Assembly (NCBI GenBank): GCA_013041785.1
Contig: JABDRK010000064.1
Location: 1 to 8,833, forward strand
Length of the DNA stretch: 8,833 nucleotides
Source: Eudoraea sp.
GTDB taxonomy: Bacteria; Bacteroidota; Bacteroidia; Flavobacteriales; Flavobacteriaceae
Direction of reading: 5' to 3'
Within the stretch, counting starts at the first letter, position 1. The number at the start of each line of letters is the position of its first letter. This document shows positions 1 to 5,990 of the stretch, one piece after another. The position numbers and the translations under genes were made by a program. Below the pieces are notes generated by a model. It was not told where the DNA came from and ran no database searches. It saw nothing but the letters and a program-made list of their open reading frames with translations.

Positions 1-381
1 ATCCTCATCCTTCTTGATGGCCTTGTTTGCCAGGGCCAGAAAAACGATAGAAAAAACAGGAATCAACATCCCAATACCTTTCTCAGAAACGGCAGTTTCT
101 CCAGATAAGCTTAGGGACCGGTAAACGAAAAATCCTAGTAAAAAAAGGTTCAATATGAGATTCAATCTATTGATCACAAATTGATTTTTTCTGTTCTTAT
201 ACATAAAAATGGCAATTATTGCCAACAGGGCAACCCCGTAAAATGCCAGCGCAATCCATAATATCTGAGCAGCAAATACAGCTGTCCCGTCTTCCCCCGT
301 CCAAAGCGCGAGCCAAAAAGGAAGGCCGCCTGCGATCAGGGCAACAATAATCAGATATACGGTTTGAATACGTTGAATCAC
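1..381 (-). CDS. DUF4293 family small integral membrane protein (3' end outside window)
   Basis: My own reverse-strand translation gives 127 codons without a stop, running off the left edge, so the C-terminus is missing. The protein begins MIQRIQTVYLIIVALIAG from a GTG codon; no in-frame ATG lies just upstream, and the MIQRIQT opening is what I recall as typical of the DUF4293 family. Four hydrophobic segments are visible at about residues 7-26, 37-60, 73-88 and 103-119. A basic loop (YKNRKNQ, 61-67) separates the second and third, so this is a four-helix inner-membrane protein. The family is largely confined to Bacteroidota, has no known biochemical function, and is often encoded next to rho, as here, where it is divergent from rho. 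The visible length is close to what I would expect for the family, so little is probably lost. The identification is confident; the function is unknown. Confidence 0.85.
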   Translation of the reverse strand, partial: MIQRIQTVYLIIVALIAGGLPFWLALWTGEDGTAVFAAQILWIALAFYGVALLAIIAIFMYKNRKNQFVINRLNLILNLFLLGFFVYRSLSLSGETAVSEKGIGMLIPVFSIVFLALANKAIKKDED

Positions 382-400
382 GATTTTCTGTATGGAATGG

Positions 401-408
401 CAAAAATA
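401..408 (-). promoter_or_regulatory. Putative Bacteroidetes -7 promoter element for the DUF4293 gene
   Basis: Read on the minus strand this is TATTTTTG, a perfect match to the Bacteroidetes consensus TAnnTTTG. It ends 19 nt before the GTG start, which implies a leader of only about 15 nt. The nearest upstream TTG (complement of 433-435) is 24 nt away, slightly too far for an ideal -33 element, so only the -7 box is well supported. Confidence 0.4.
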
Positions 409-687
409 CGGCACTTTTTAGTTCCTGAAAATCAATTCTCGAAAAAAAGTATTAAAATCGACAGGTATCGATAATGAGCAGGCCAACTGCAGCAGACAAT
501 TCTTACGCCTTCACCTTTTAGGGCAACTACATGGATTCTTTATGCTTTAAGAAGTGGATTTGGAAAATAATTCGTATTATTGCCACGTTATTAGTTAGTT
601 CACTTACCTACAGGGATATCTTTCCCGAGTAATACCCAAGTAACAACACACTTCATTTTTATTCAACATAAATTTATTCATAACTGA
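409..687. other. Divergent intergenic region / long rho leader
   Basis: About 300 nt separate the two divergent coding starts, and this part lies beyond the minus-strand -7 box. It contains the candidate 33-codon ORF and a small palindrome, TATCGATA, at 466-473. No TAnnTTTG box with a correctly placed TTG was found on the plus strand; TATTATTG (575-582) and TATCTTTC (617-624) each have one mismatch and poor -33 partners. The rho promoter is therefore not assigned. A long leader would fit autoregulation of rho, which is known in Enterobacteria but is only an inference here. Confidence 0.4.
531..632 (+). CDS. Candidate 33-aa leader peptide upstream of rho
   Basis: This short ORF runs from ATG to TAA in the long gap before rho and encodes 33 residues. 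It begins MDSLCFKKWIWKIIRIIATL and ends RDIFPE. A basic/aromatic stretch (KKWIWK) leads into a hydrophobic run of about 12 residues (IIRIIATLLVSS), so it could be a membrane-associated or nascent-chain regulatory peptide. A weak Shine-Dalgarno-like AGGG lies about 7 nt before the ATG. The stop is 55 nt upstream of the rho start. Enterobacterial rho also has a short leader ORF (rhoL), but the sequences are unrelated as far as I can tell. An ORF of 33 codons can arise by chance, and its coding status rests on position and composition only. Confidence 0.3.
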   Translation: MDSLCFKKWIWKIIRIIATLLVSSLTYRDIFPE

Positions 688-2274
688 ATGTTTGAGATTT
701 CAGAATTAAAGGGGAAAAAACTTCCGGAATTACAGGAAATTGCCAAAGGCCTAAAAGTCCCCAAGTACAAAAGCCTAAAAAAATTGGATTTGGTATATCA
801 AATCCTTGATTTACAAGCAAGTAACCCTGCGGCGGTAAAAACAGTTACCGAAGCAGAAGAGAAGCCAAAACCGGCTCCACGACGCAAAAAAGTGGCTCCA
901 ACTAACGGACAGGAACAAGCCTCAAGAGGAGAAAAGGCCCCTGAAAAACCTGTCCAGGCAAAAAGCACGGAGTCCCCAAAAAGCCATAGCGCGGGGAAAA
1001 GAGACGATAAACGGCATAAGAAAGAACACCATAAAGGCGGTAGCCCTAAGCAGCACCCCAAACAGAAACAGCCTTATCAGAAAAAAGAGCATCAGCAACA
1101 GAAAAGCAGCAACTTTGACAAGGACCTGAAGAATAAATACAAGCAACCGGAGTACGAGTTTGATAGCATCATCGAAAGCGAGGGGGTATTGGATATCATG
1201 CAGGATGGATATGGATTCCTGCGTTCATCCGATTATAATTATCTCTCCTCACCCGATGATATCTATGTTTCACAATCGCAAATCAGGCTTTTTGGTTTAA
1301 AAACCGGAGATACCGTATTGGGAAATGTACGCCCTCCCAAAGAAGGGGAAAAGTACTTTCCACTTATTAAAGTAAATAAGATCAACGGGTTGGATCCGCA
1401 GATAGTCAGGGACCGGGTAGCATTCGAGCACCTTACTCCGCTATTCCCCAGGCAAAAATTTAATCTGGCCGAGCGCCAGAGTAATATTTCCACACGGATC
1501 ATAGACCTGTTCTGCCCTATTGGTAAAGGACAACGGGGAATGATTGTTTCACAGCCCAAAACGGGTAAAACCATGTTGCTTAAGGACATTGCCAATGCAA
1601 TAGCCGCCAACCACCCTGAGGTCTATCAGATTATTCTGCTGATTGATGAGCGTCCTGAAGAGGTAACCGACATGCAGCGGAATGTTCGCGGAGAAGTAGT
1701 GGCCTCTACATTTGACAAGGAGGCAACAGAACATGTTCGGGTAGCAAATATTGTACTGGAAAAGGCCAAACGATTGGTTGAATGCGGACACGATGTTGTA
1801 ATCCTGCTGGATTCCATTACACGATTAGCACGGGCATATAATACTGTACAACCTGCATCCGGTAAAGTATTAAGTGGTGGGGTTGACGCAAATGCGCTTC
1901 ACAAGCCTAAACGTTTCTTCGGCGCTGCACGTAATATTGAGAACGGCGGATCCCTTTCGATCATAGCCACGGCCCTTACGGAGACAGGCTCCAAAATGGA
2001 CGAGGTAATCTTTGAAGAATTCAAAGGAACCGGTAATATGGAGCTGCAACTGGACAGGAGGATAAGTAATCGTAGGATATTCCCGGCGATTGACCTGGTT
2101 TCTTCTTCTACGCGTAGGGATGACCTGCTCCTTGATGAAAACACGGTCCAAAGAATGTGGATCCTGCGTAAATACCTGGCAGATATGAATCCTATCGAAG
2201 CTATGGAATTCATGGAACAACGCATCAAGCAAACCAAGAATAATGAGGAGTTCCTGATGACAATGAATCAGTAG
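688..2274 (+). CDS. rho: Transcription termination factor Rho
   Basis: This is the hexameric RNA-dependent ATPase/translocase that ends transcription of untranslated RNA. At 528 aa it is about 110 residues longer than E. coli Rho. In order: an N-terminal Rho_N helical domain (residues 1-45, [20 protein letters not shown]); a disordered basic insertion (about 46-155, with some two dozen Lys and many Gln, His and Pro); the OB-fold primary RNA site (about 163-235, with GYGFLRSSD); and the RecA-like ATPase core. The core has Walker A at QPKTGKT (289-295), Walker B at [16 protein letters not shown] (370-385), the Q-loop [20 protein letters not shown] (389-408), and the conserved [13 protein letters not shown] and [10 protein letters not shown] segments. 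All catalytic motifs look intact, so the gene should be functional. The ATG at 688 gives the family's usual N-terminus. It ends at an intrinsic terminator and appears monocistronic. Confidence 0.98.
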   Translation: MFEISELKGKKLPELQEIAKGLKVPKYKSLKKLDLVYQILDLQASNPAAVKTVTEAEEKPKPAPRRKKVAPTNGQEQASRGEKAPEKPVQAKSTESPKSHSAGKRDDKRHKKEHHKGGSPKQHPKQKQPYQKKEHQQQKSSNFDKDLKNKYKQPEYEFDSIIESEGVLDIMQDGYGFLRSSDYNYLSSPDDIYVSQSQIRLFGLKTGDTVLGNVRPPKEGEKYFPLIKVNKINGLDPQIVRDRVAFEHLTPLFPRQKFNLAERQSNISTRIIDLFCPIGKGQRGMIVSQPKTGKTMLLKDIANAIAANHPEVYQIILLIDERPEEVTDMQRNVRGEVVASTFDKEATEHVRVANIVLEKAKRLVECGHDVVILLDSITRLARAYNTVQPASGKVLSGGVDANALHKPKRFFGAARNIENGGSLSIIATALTETGSKMDEVIFEEFKGTGNMELQLDRRISNRRIFPAIDLVSSSTRRDDLLLDENTVQRMWILRKYLADMNPIEAMEFMEQRIKQTKNNEEFLMTMNQ

Positions 2275-2297
2275 AACTTCACTTATCTTTAAAAAGT

Positions 2298-2333
2298 AAG
2301 GCCCAACTCCACCAAGTGCAGTTGGGCTTTTTT
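2298..2333 (+). terminator. Intrinsic terminator after rho
   Basis: The stem GCCCAACT (2301-2308) pairs perfectly with AGTTGGGC (2320-2327) across an 11-nt loop and is followed by six T (2328-2333). A-U and G-U pairs at the base (2298-2300 with 2328-2330) can extend the stem. It starts about 25 nt after the rho stop codon. Confidence 0.85.
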
Positions 2334-2398
2334 ATTACAGGCAAGGCATTTAAACTTTGTGGGGTGAGGCGATAGGCAAAAACTATGGAATACCAAAC

Positions 2399-2427
2399 AA
2401 AAAAACCCCGGTCTGCTGCCGGGGTTT
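2399..2427 (-). terminator. Intrinsic terminator after rpsT (minus strand)
   Basis: A nine-pair stem, AAACCCCGG/CCGGGGTTT (2403-2411 with 2419-2427), encloses a 7-nt loop. Read on the minus strand it is followed by seven T (complement of the A run 2399-2405). It sits about 20 nt past the rpsT stop and faces the rho terminator, so transcription from both sides is stopped in this convergent gap. Positions 2334-2398 show nothing recognisable. Confidence 0.88.
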
Positions 2428-2448
2428 CCTAACTCTTTATGTCGGTTT

Positions 2449-2700
2449 TTACAAGGTACTTACCTGACGCGTTAATTTGCTCTTCAGGTTAGATGCCTTG
2501 TTCCCGTGAATGATGTTTCTTTTCGCCAGCTTATCTATCATGCTGACTACCGCAGGCAACAAAGCCTCCGCTTTCTTTTTGTCGGTTTCATTACGTAACT
2601 TTTTGATTGCGTTACGCGTAGTCTTGTGCTGGTAGCGGTTACGCAGACGTACCGCTTCATTTCTTCTGATTCTCTTTAAAGCCGACTTGTGATTTGCCAT
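2449..2700 (-). CDS. rpsT: 30S ribosomal protein S20
   Basis: This 83-aa, highly basic protein begins [20 protein letters not shown], the signature N-terminus of bacterial S20 (bS20), which binds 16S rRNA in the body of the small subunit. The conserved KRIRRNE and a C-terminal [11 protein letters not shown], with the A-x-x-x-K-S-x-L pattern, are present, and length is normal for the family. The start is the ATG at 2700, since the mature protein begins at the following Ala. The leader just before it is A/T-rich with no classical Shine-Dalgarno, as is usual in Bacteroidota. It lies 65 nt downstream of a tRNA-Glu on the same strand with no clear promoter of its own, so read-through from the tRNA promoter past the hairpin at 2725-2760 may supply its transcript. 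Confidence 0.97.
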   Translation of the reverse strand: MANHKSALKRIRRNEAVRLRNRYQHKTTRNAIKKLRNETDKKKAEALLPAVVSMIDKLAKRNIIHGNKASNLKSKLTRQVSTL

Positions 2701-2724
2701 GTTTTTCTACTTAATATTGTTATT

Positions 2725-2760
2725 AAAAACCCGGATATGCTCCTATTTAAAATCCCGGTT
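2725..2760 (-). terminator. Imperfect hairpin with T tract between tRNA-Glu and rpsT (terminator or attenuator)
   Basis: On the minus strand AACCGGGAT (complement of 2752-2760) pairs with ATCCGGGTT (complement of 2728-2736) with one central G-G mismatch and a 15-nt loop. Five T follow (complement of 2725-2729). It begins 5 nt past the 3' end of the tRNA. It could terminate the tRNA transcript, partly attenuate rpsT, or simply mark the tRNA 3' trailer for processing. The mismatch makes it weaker than the two terminators beyond rpsT and rho. Confidence 0.5.
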
Positions 2761-2765
2761 CATCG

Positions 2766-2837
2766 TAGCCCGTAGGGGAATCGAACCCCTGTTACCAGGA
2801 TGAAAACCTGGCGTCCTAACCCCTAGACGAACGGGCC
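2766..2837 (-). tRNA. tRNA-Glu (anticodon UUC), promoter-distal copy
   Basis: On the minus strand a complete 72-nt cloverleaf is seen. The acceptor stem GGCCCGT pairs with ACGGGCT (closing G-U pair), with discriminator A at 2766. The anticodon stem CCAGG/CCTGG encloses loop TTTTCAT, giving anticodon TTC (Glu, GAA/GAG codons). The T-arm is AGGGGTTCGATTCCCCT. The 3' CCA is not encoded and must be added by nucleotidyltransferase. It is identical to the copy at 2887-2958. Confidence 0.97.
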
Positions 2838-2886
2838 AAAAAAATATCGTAAAGGAAATAATAATATTATATCTCCTGATTACTTG

Positions 2887-2958
2887 TAGCCCGTAGGGGA
2901 ATCGAACCCCTGTTACCAGGATGAAAACCTGGCGTCCTAACCCCTAGACGAACGGGCC
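2887..2958 (-). tRNA. tRNA-Glu (anticodon UUC), promoter-proximal copy
   Basis: This has the same 72-nt sequence and fold as the other copy: acceptor stem GGCCCGT, anticodon TTC in loop TTTTCAT, intact T-arm and no encoded CCA. The two genes are 49 nt apart and the A/T-rich spacer between them shows no promoter or terminator. They are therefore probably cut from one transcript that starts at the promoter at 2982-3011. Confidence 0.97.
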
Positions 2959-2981
2959 TTACGCTTTTATCCAAGCGGACG

Positions 2982-3011
2982 CAAAAATACAAATATTTTT
3001 TACTATCGCAA
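2982..3011 (-). promoter_or_regulatory. Promoter for the tRNA-Glu/rpsT transcript
   Basis: Read on the minus strand, TTG (complement of 3009-3011) is followed by exactly 19 nt and then TATTTTTG (complement of 2982-2989). This matches the Bacteroidetes primary sigma consensus of a -33 TTG and -7 TAnnTTTG. The box ends 23 nt before the 5' end of the first tRNA, so transcription would begin a little upstream of the mature tRNA. It lies between the proS stop and the tRNAs, giving them a promoter separate from proS. Confidence 0.65.
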
Positions 3012-3037
3012 CCCCCTATTCCAATTTTTAGAAAGCT

Positions 3038-4513
3038 TTAATATGCCCTGGCAAAAAGCACCCGTTGCCTTGAAGGCTTACCGGTTACCATACAAGAACC
3101 GGTTTCTGCATAACCCTCCAGGGGAATACATCTGATGGTCGCTTTGGTTTCTTCCTTTATGCGATCTTCCGTTTCCGGAGTACCATCCCAATGAGCGGCT
3201 ACAAAACCTCCTTTAGCTTCCAGAACAGCCTTGAATTCCTCGTAATCATCAACAATAGTGATTCGATCATCCCGATATGCAGCGGCCCTGTTGAATAAAT
3301 TCTCCTGGATTTCCTCCAATAAGGTGGAAATTTTATCAACTACGGCTTCAGAAGCAACAGTTTCCTTTTCAAGGGTATCCCGCCTGGCCACCTCATAGGT
3401 TCCGCTTTCAAGATCACGGGGGCCAATGGCCAGCCTTACCGGTACTCCTTTAAGCTCGTACTCGTTAAATTTAAAGCCGGGTTTATGGGTATCCCGATTG
3501 TCATATTTTACGGAAATACCTTTGGTTTTTAGCGTTTCCACCAGTGGCGCTACTTTGGCATCTATGGCCTCTAACTGGTCCATACCCTTGTAAATGGGTA
3601 CAATAACCACCTGAATAGGAGCTAATACCGGTGGGAGCACCAGGCCGCTATCATCGCTATGGGTCATAATGAGGGCGCCCATCAGTCGGGTCGATACCCC
3701 CCAGGAAGTGGCCCAGACATGCTCCTGTTTTCCTTCCTTAGTTGCGAATTTGACATCGAAGGCCTTGGCAAAATTCTGACCAAGAAAATGGGAAGTCCCT
3801 GCCTGCAGCGCTTTTCCGTCTTGCATTAGTGCTTCTATGCAATAGGTTTCCACGGCACCTGCAAAACGTTCACTGGGCGTTTTAGTCCCTTTGATTACGG
3901 GTACAGCCATATGTTTTTCGGCAAATTCTGCATAGAGGTTGAGGATTAATTCTGCTTCGTCTATAGCTTCCTGTTCATTGGCATGAGCGGTATGGCCCTC
4001 CTGCCAGAGGAATTCTGTGGTCCTCAAAAATAGGCGCGTGCGCATTTCCCAGCGCACAACATTCGCCCACTGGTTGATCAGTAGCGGCAGATCCCGGTAG
4101 GATTGAATCCATTTGCGGTAGGTATCCCAGATAATGGTTTCAGAAGTTGGCCTTACGATGAGTTCCTCTTCCAGTTTGGCCGTTTCATCCACTACAATTC
4201 CGCTTCCGTCTTCCGCATTCTTCAGGCGATAATGAGTTACCACGGCACATTCCTTGGCAAATCCTTCTACATGGCTGGCTTCCTTACTCAGGTACGACTT
4301 GGGAATGAACAAGGGAAAATAGGCATTTTGGTGCCCGGTGTCCTTAAACATTTTGTCCAGGCCTGCCTGCATCTTTTCCCATATGGCAAAACCATAGGGT
4401 TTAATGACCATACAGCCGCGAACACCGGAGTTTTCAGCCAGGTCAGCCTTGATCACAAGTTCATTGTACCACCTGGAATAATCCTCACTTCGTTTGGTTA
4501 AATTTTTACCCAT
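3038..4513 (-). CDS. proS: Prolyl-tRNA synthetase, archaeal/eukaryotic-like type
   Basis: This class II synthetase charges tRNA-Pro with proline using ATP in the cytoplasm. At 491 aa it is the short form lacking the editing (INS) domain found between motifs 2 and 3 of typical bacterial ProRS. The N-terminus [20 protein letters not shown] supports the ATG at 4513. Motif 1 lies at about 37-72; motif 2 with RPTSETIIW (121-129) and [20 protein letters not shown] (155-174); motif 3 with [19 protein letters not shown] (270-288). The anticodon-binding domain (about 300-395) includes PIYKG, YDNRD and IGPRDLE. The C-terminal domain ends in RVLFARAY with the terminal Tyr characteristic of this type. 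Only two Cys (462, 474) are present in the C-terminal domain, so a four-Cys zinc site is not seen. Its promoter is probably TATTTTTG at 4551-4558, and no clear terminator follows it. Confidence 0.97.
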   Translation of the reverse strand: MGKNLTKRSEDYSRWYNELVIKADLAENSGVRGCMVIKPYGFAIWEKMQAGLDKMFKDTGHQNAYFPLFIPKSYLSKEASHVEGFAKECAVVTHYRLKNAEDGSGIVVDETAKLEEELIVRPTSETIIWDTYRKWIQSYRDLPLLINQWANVVRWEMRTRLFLRTTEFLWQEGHTAHANEQEAIDEAELILNLYAEFAEKHMAVPVIKGTKTPSERFAGAVETYCIEALMQDGKALQAGTSHFLGQNFAKAFDVKFATKEGKQEHVWATSWGVSTRLMGALIMTHSDDSGLVLPPVLAPIQVVIVPIYKGMDQLEAIDAKVAPLVETLKTKGISVKYDNRDTHKPGFKFNEYELKGVPVRLAIGPRDLESGTYEVARRDTLEKETVASEAVVDKISTLLEEIQENLFNRAAAYRDDRITIVDDYEEFKAVLEAKGGFVAAHWDGTPETEDRIKEETKATIRCIPLEGYAETGSCMVTGKPSRQRVLFARAY

Positions 4514-4550
4514 TGATTATAGTTTGGCACAAATATTGTGACCTTATTAA

Positions 4551-4585
4551 CAAAAATAGTTGGGTAAAACTAACCATTTTTCAAA
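4551..4585 (-). promoter_or_regulatory. Putative proS promoter
   Basis: On the minus strand TTTG (complement of 4582-4585) lies 23 nt upstream of TATTTTTG (complement of 4551-4558), which ends 37 nt before the proS ATG. The -7 box is a perfect TAnnTTTG match; the spacer is at the long end of the accepted range. It lies in the divergent gap shared with the lipoprotein gene. Confidence 0.45.
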
Positions 4586-4604
4586 TGTTCAACAATATAA
4601 TTTT

Positions 4605-5954
4605 ATGGCCATGATGTATATACTACCCCAACCTGGAATTCGTCGTATAGCCCTGATTTTTTTAGCAGGGATATTTGCCATTTCCTGTGGTTCCTACCAG
4701 CAGGCTTCCTATTATGACAATGATGGGATTTATGATCAGGGTACCCAACGTGTTTCCGTGGAAAGACCCGTACAAAGATCCGTACAACCCCAAACCCAAA
4801 AGCAACAGGAGGGTGACGGGATCTATGGCGATTATTTTGGCCAGAAAGCCGAGCAGCTGGATGAAATCATGGAAAATGAGGTCTTCACAGATGTCGATGA
4901 TTATTACAGTGGGGTGGAAAACGACAGCCTTGCCCTTGATCAGGAAGGGAATTACTTCGAACAAAATAACGATTATGCCGGTTACGGCGGCTGGGGAGAC
5001 AATCCCACTAATGTTTCTATTAACTTTTATGATAACGGCTGGGGCTGGAACAACTGGGGCTGGGATCCTTACTGGGGTGTTGGTGCCTGGTATTGGGGCG
5101 GCCTTTACAGTCCATGGAGATGGAATTACGGCTGGGGCTGGAACAACTGGGGCTGGAATTACGGCTGGGGTTGGAACCGCTGGAATAACTGGGGCTGGAG
5201 AGGTGGCTACGGCTATCCCTACTACGGTCGCGGATATGGAAACTGGGCCTACAACCGAAGCCGTCGAGGATTCTACAATAGAAATACCCTTGCCGCAAAT
5301 AATCTAAGGGGCAGATCTAACCTCACGGCCAGATCAGGAAGTACCTCCACAAGATATCGAACTAATAGTGGGCGCTCTAATTTAACGCGCAGCAGTGCTG
5401 TTAACAGAAGCAGGAGCAGTCGTAGTAATTTGTCATCCAGGAGAAGTATAAGTGCAGACGCAATTGAACGGAACAGATCCTACCGAAGTAGCAGGAGTTC
5501 ACGGGTCAGTCCACGATATAACAGCAACAGATCATCCGCAGGCACCCGTTCTTATAGCGGAACCTCGACACGGAGTAATACCTATCGCGGAAATACTGGC
5601 GGAACTGTCCGGTCTGGAAGAAGTACGTATAGTGGATCATCCAGAAGGCCTGGCTACTCCAGACCTTCTGCAAACCGAAGCTCGGGCTACCGAAGCTCAG
5701 GCAGTCGTACCTCAGGGTACAGGAGTTCGGGTAGCCGAACTTCAGGTTACCGAAGTTCCGGAAGTCGTTCTTCAGGTTCAAGGAGTTCAGGATTTAGCAG
5801 GAGTTCCAGAAGCAGTTCAAGGAGTTCTGGCTTTAGCAGGAGCTCGGGCAGCAGTTCACGAGGTTCTAGTATGCGCAGTTCCGGAGGTTCTTCACGATCT
5901 TCAGGAGGAAGATCATCAGGAGGCAGCAGAGGAGGCAGCAGAGGAAGACAATAA
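4605..5954 (+). CDS. Trp/Gly-rich, Arg/Ser-repeat lipoprotein of unknown function
   Basis: I do not recognise a named family. From the ATG at 4605 the protein has 449 residues. A TTG start at 4560 is also open, but it would place 15 unlikely residues before the signal peptide; ATGs at 4611 or 4614 are alternatives. A hydrophobic signal (IALIFLAGIFAIS) ends at Cys28, the only cysteine, suggesting lipidation and membrane anchoring. Residues 30-125 are acidic with many Tyr and Asp. Residues 130-214 hold 20 Trp in patterns such as WGWNNWGWNYGWGW. From about 218 to the end the chain is almost only Arg, Ser, Gly, Tyr and Thr, with two acidic residues (D285, E288); there is no Lys after position 81. 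Tandem 10-residue repeats occupy 361-390. It lies 36 nt upstream of an OmpP1/FadL-type barrel gene and is probably co-transcribed with it. The tail could bind LPS, polysaccharide, nucleic acid or peptidoglycan, but that is speculation. Confidence 0.8.
   Translation: MAMMYILPQPGIRRIALIFLAGIFAISCGSYQQASYYDNDGIYDQGTQRVSVERPVQRSVQPQTQKQQEGDGIYGDYFGQKAEQLDEIMENEVFTDVDDYYSGVENDSLALDQEGNYFEQNNDYAGYGGWGDNPTNVSINFYDNGWGWNNWGWDPYWGVGAWYWGGLYSPWRWNYGWGWNNWGWNYGWGWNRWNNWGWRGGYGYPYYGRGYGNWAYNRSRRGFYNRNTLAANNLRGRSNLTARSGSTSTRYRTNSGRSNLTRSSAVNRSRSSRSNLSSRRSISADAIERNRSYRSSRSSRVSPRYNSNRSSAGTRSYSGTSTRSNTYRGNTGGTVRSGRSTYSGSSRRPGYSRPSANRSSGYRSSGSRTSGYRSSGSRTSGYRSSGSRSSGSRSSGFSRSSRSSSRSSGFSRSSGSSSRGSSMRSSGGSSRSSGGRSSGGSRGGSRGRQ
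5035..5156 (+). repeat. 29-nt exact direct repeat in the Trp-rich region
   Basis: Positions 5035-5063 and 5128-5156 are identical and encode the WGWNNWGW pattern in the same frame. A third, diverged version continues at 5160-5196. Exact identity at the DNA level, unlike the diverged Arg/Ser repeats further on, suggests more recent duplication or slippage here. Confidence 0.85.
5685..5774 (+). repeat. Three tandem 30-bp units encoding GYRSSGSR(T/S)S
   Basis: Units at 5685-5714, 5715-5744 and 5745-5774 encode GYRSSGSRTS, GYRSSGSRTS and GYRSSGSRSS. Units one and two are identical in protein but differ at nine of 30 bases, all synonymous. The repeat then decays into RSSG/FSRSS variants up to the stop codon. 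Confidence 0.85.
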
Positions 5955-5990
5955 TCATCCTAATTATTCTTAACTCATAATTACAAAAAG

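Larger units (their letters stand above)
2765..2958. repeat. Direct repeat of 73 nt from tandem tRNA-Glu duplication
   Basis: Positions 2765-2837 and 2886-2958 are identical. Identity stops within one base of the tRNA ends on both sides: the flanks differ completely. This suggests an old duplication kept uniform by selection or gene conversion, not a fresh copy. Confidence 0.9.

Noticed and set aside
466..473. Palindrome TATCGATA as an operator
   Set aside because: Eight bases are too short to distinguish from chance in A/T-rich intergenic DNA and there is no second copy nearby.
575..582. TATTATTG as the rho promoter
   Set aside because: It has one mismatch to TAnnTTTG and the only nearby upstream TTTG (559-562) is 12 nt away, too close for a -33 element.
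2765..2958. tRNA-Glu pair as an integration (attachment) site of a mobile element
   Set aside because: No integrase, phage or conjugation gene is present, and the repeat covers the whole tRNA, not just a 3' fragment.
4103..4501. A 132-codon plus-strand frame opposite proS
   Set aside because: It is antisense to conserved motifs of ProRS, which explain the sequence; no matching family was recognised.
4518..4526. TATAGTTTG as a plus-strand -7 box for the lipoprotein gene
   Set aside because: The spacing between TA and TTTG is one or three bases instead of two, and no suitable TTG lies 17-23 nt upstream.
4560..4604. TTG-initiated N-terminal extension of the lipoprotein (MGKTNHFSNVQQYNF)
   Set aside because: It would place a polar stretch before a well-formed lipoprotein signal peptide; the resemblance of MGKTN to the proS start comes from the inverted repeat. 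ATG at 4605 (or 4611/4614) is a better start.
4675..5307. A 210-codon plus-strand frame inside the lipoprotein gene
   Set aside because: It is an alternate-frame reading of the Trp/Gly repeats (TGAGTTGA-type runs), with no signal, domain or initiation context of its own.
5452..5973. A 173-codon plus-strand frame across the Arg/Ser repeats
   Set aside because: Composition (repeats of Glu, Val, Ala, Gln) is what a frame shift of the AGN/TCN/GGN repeat gives; it overlaps the real gene entirely and adds no recognisable fold.
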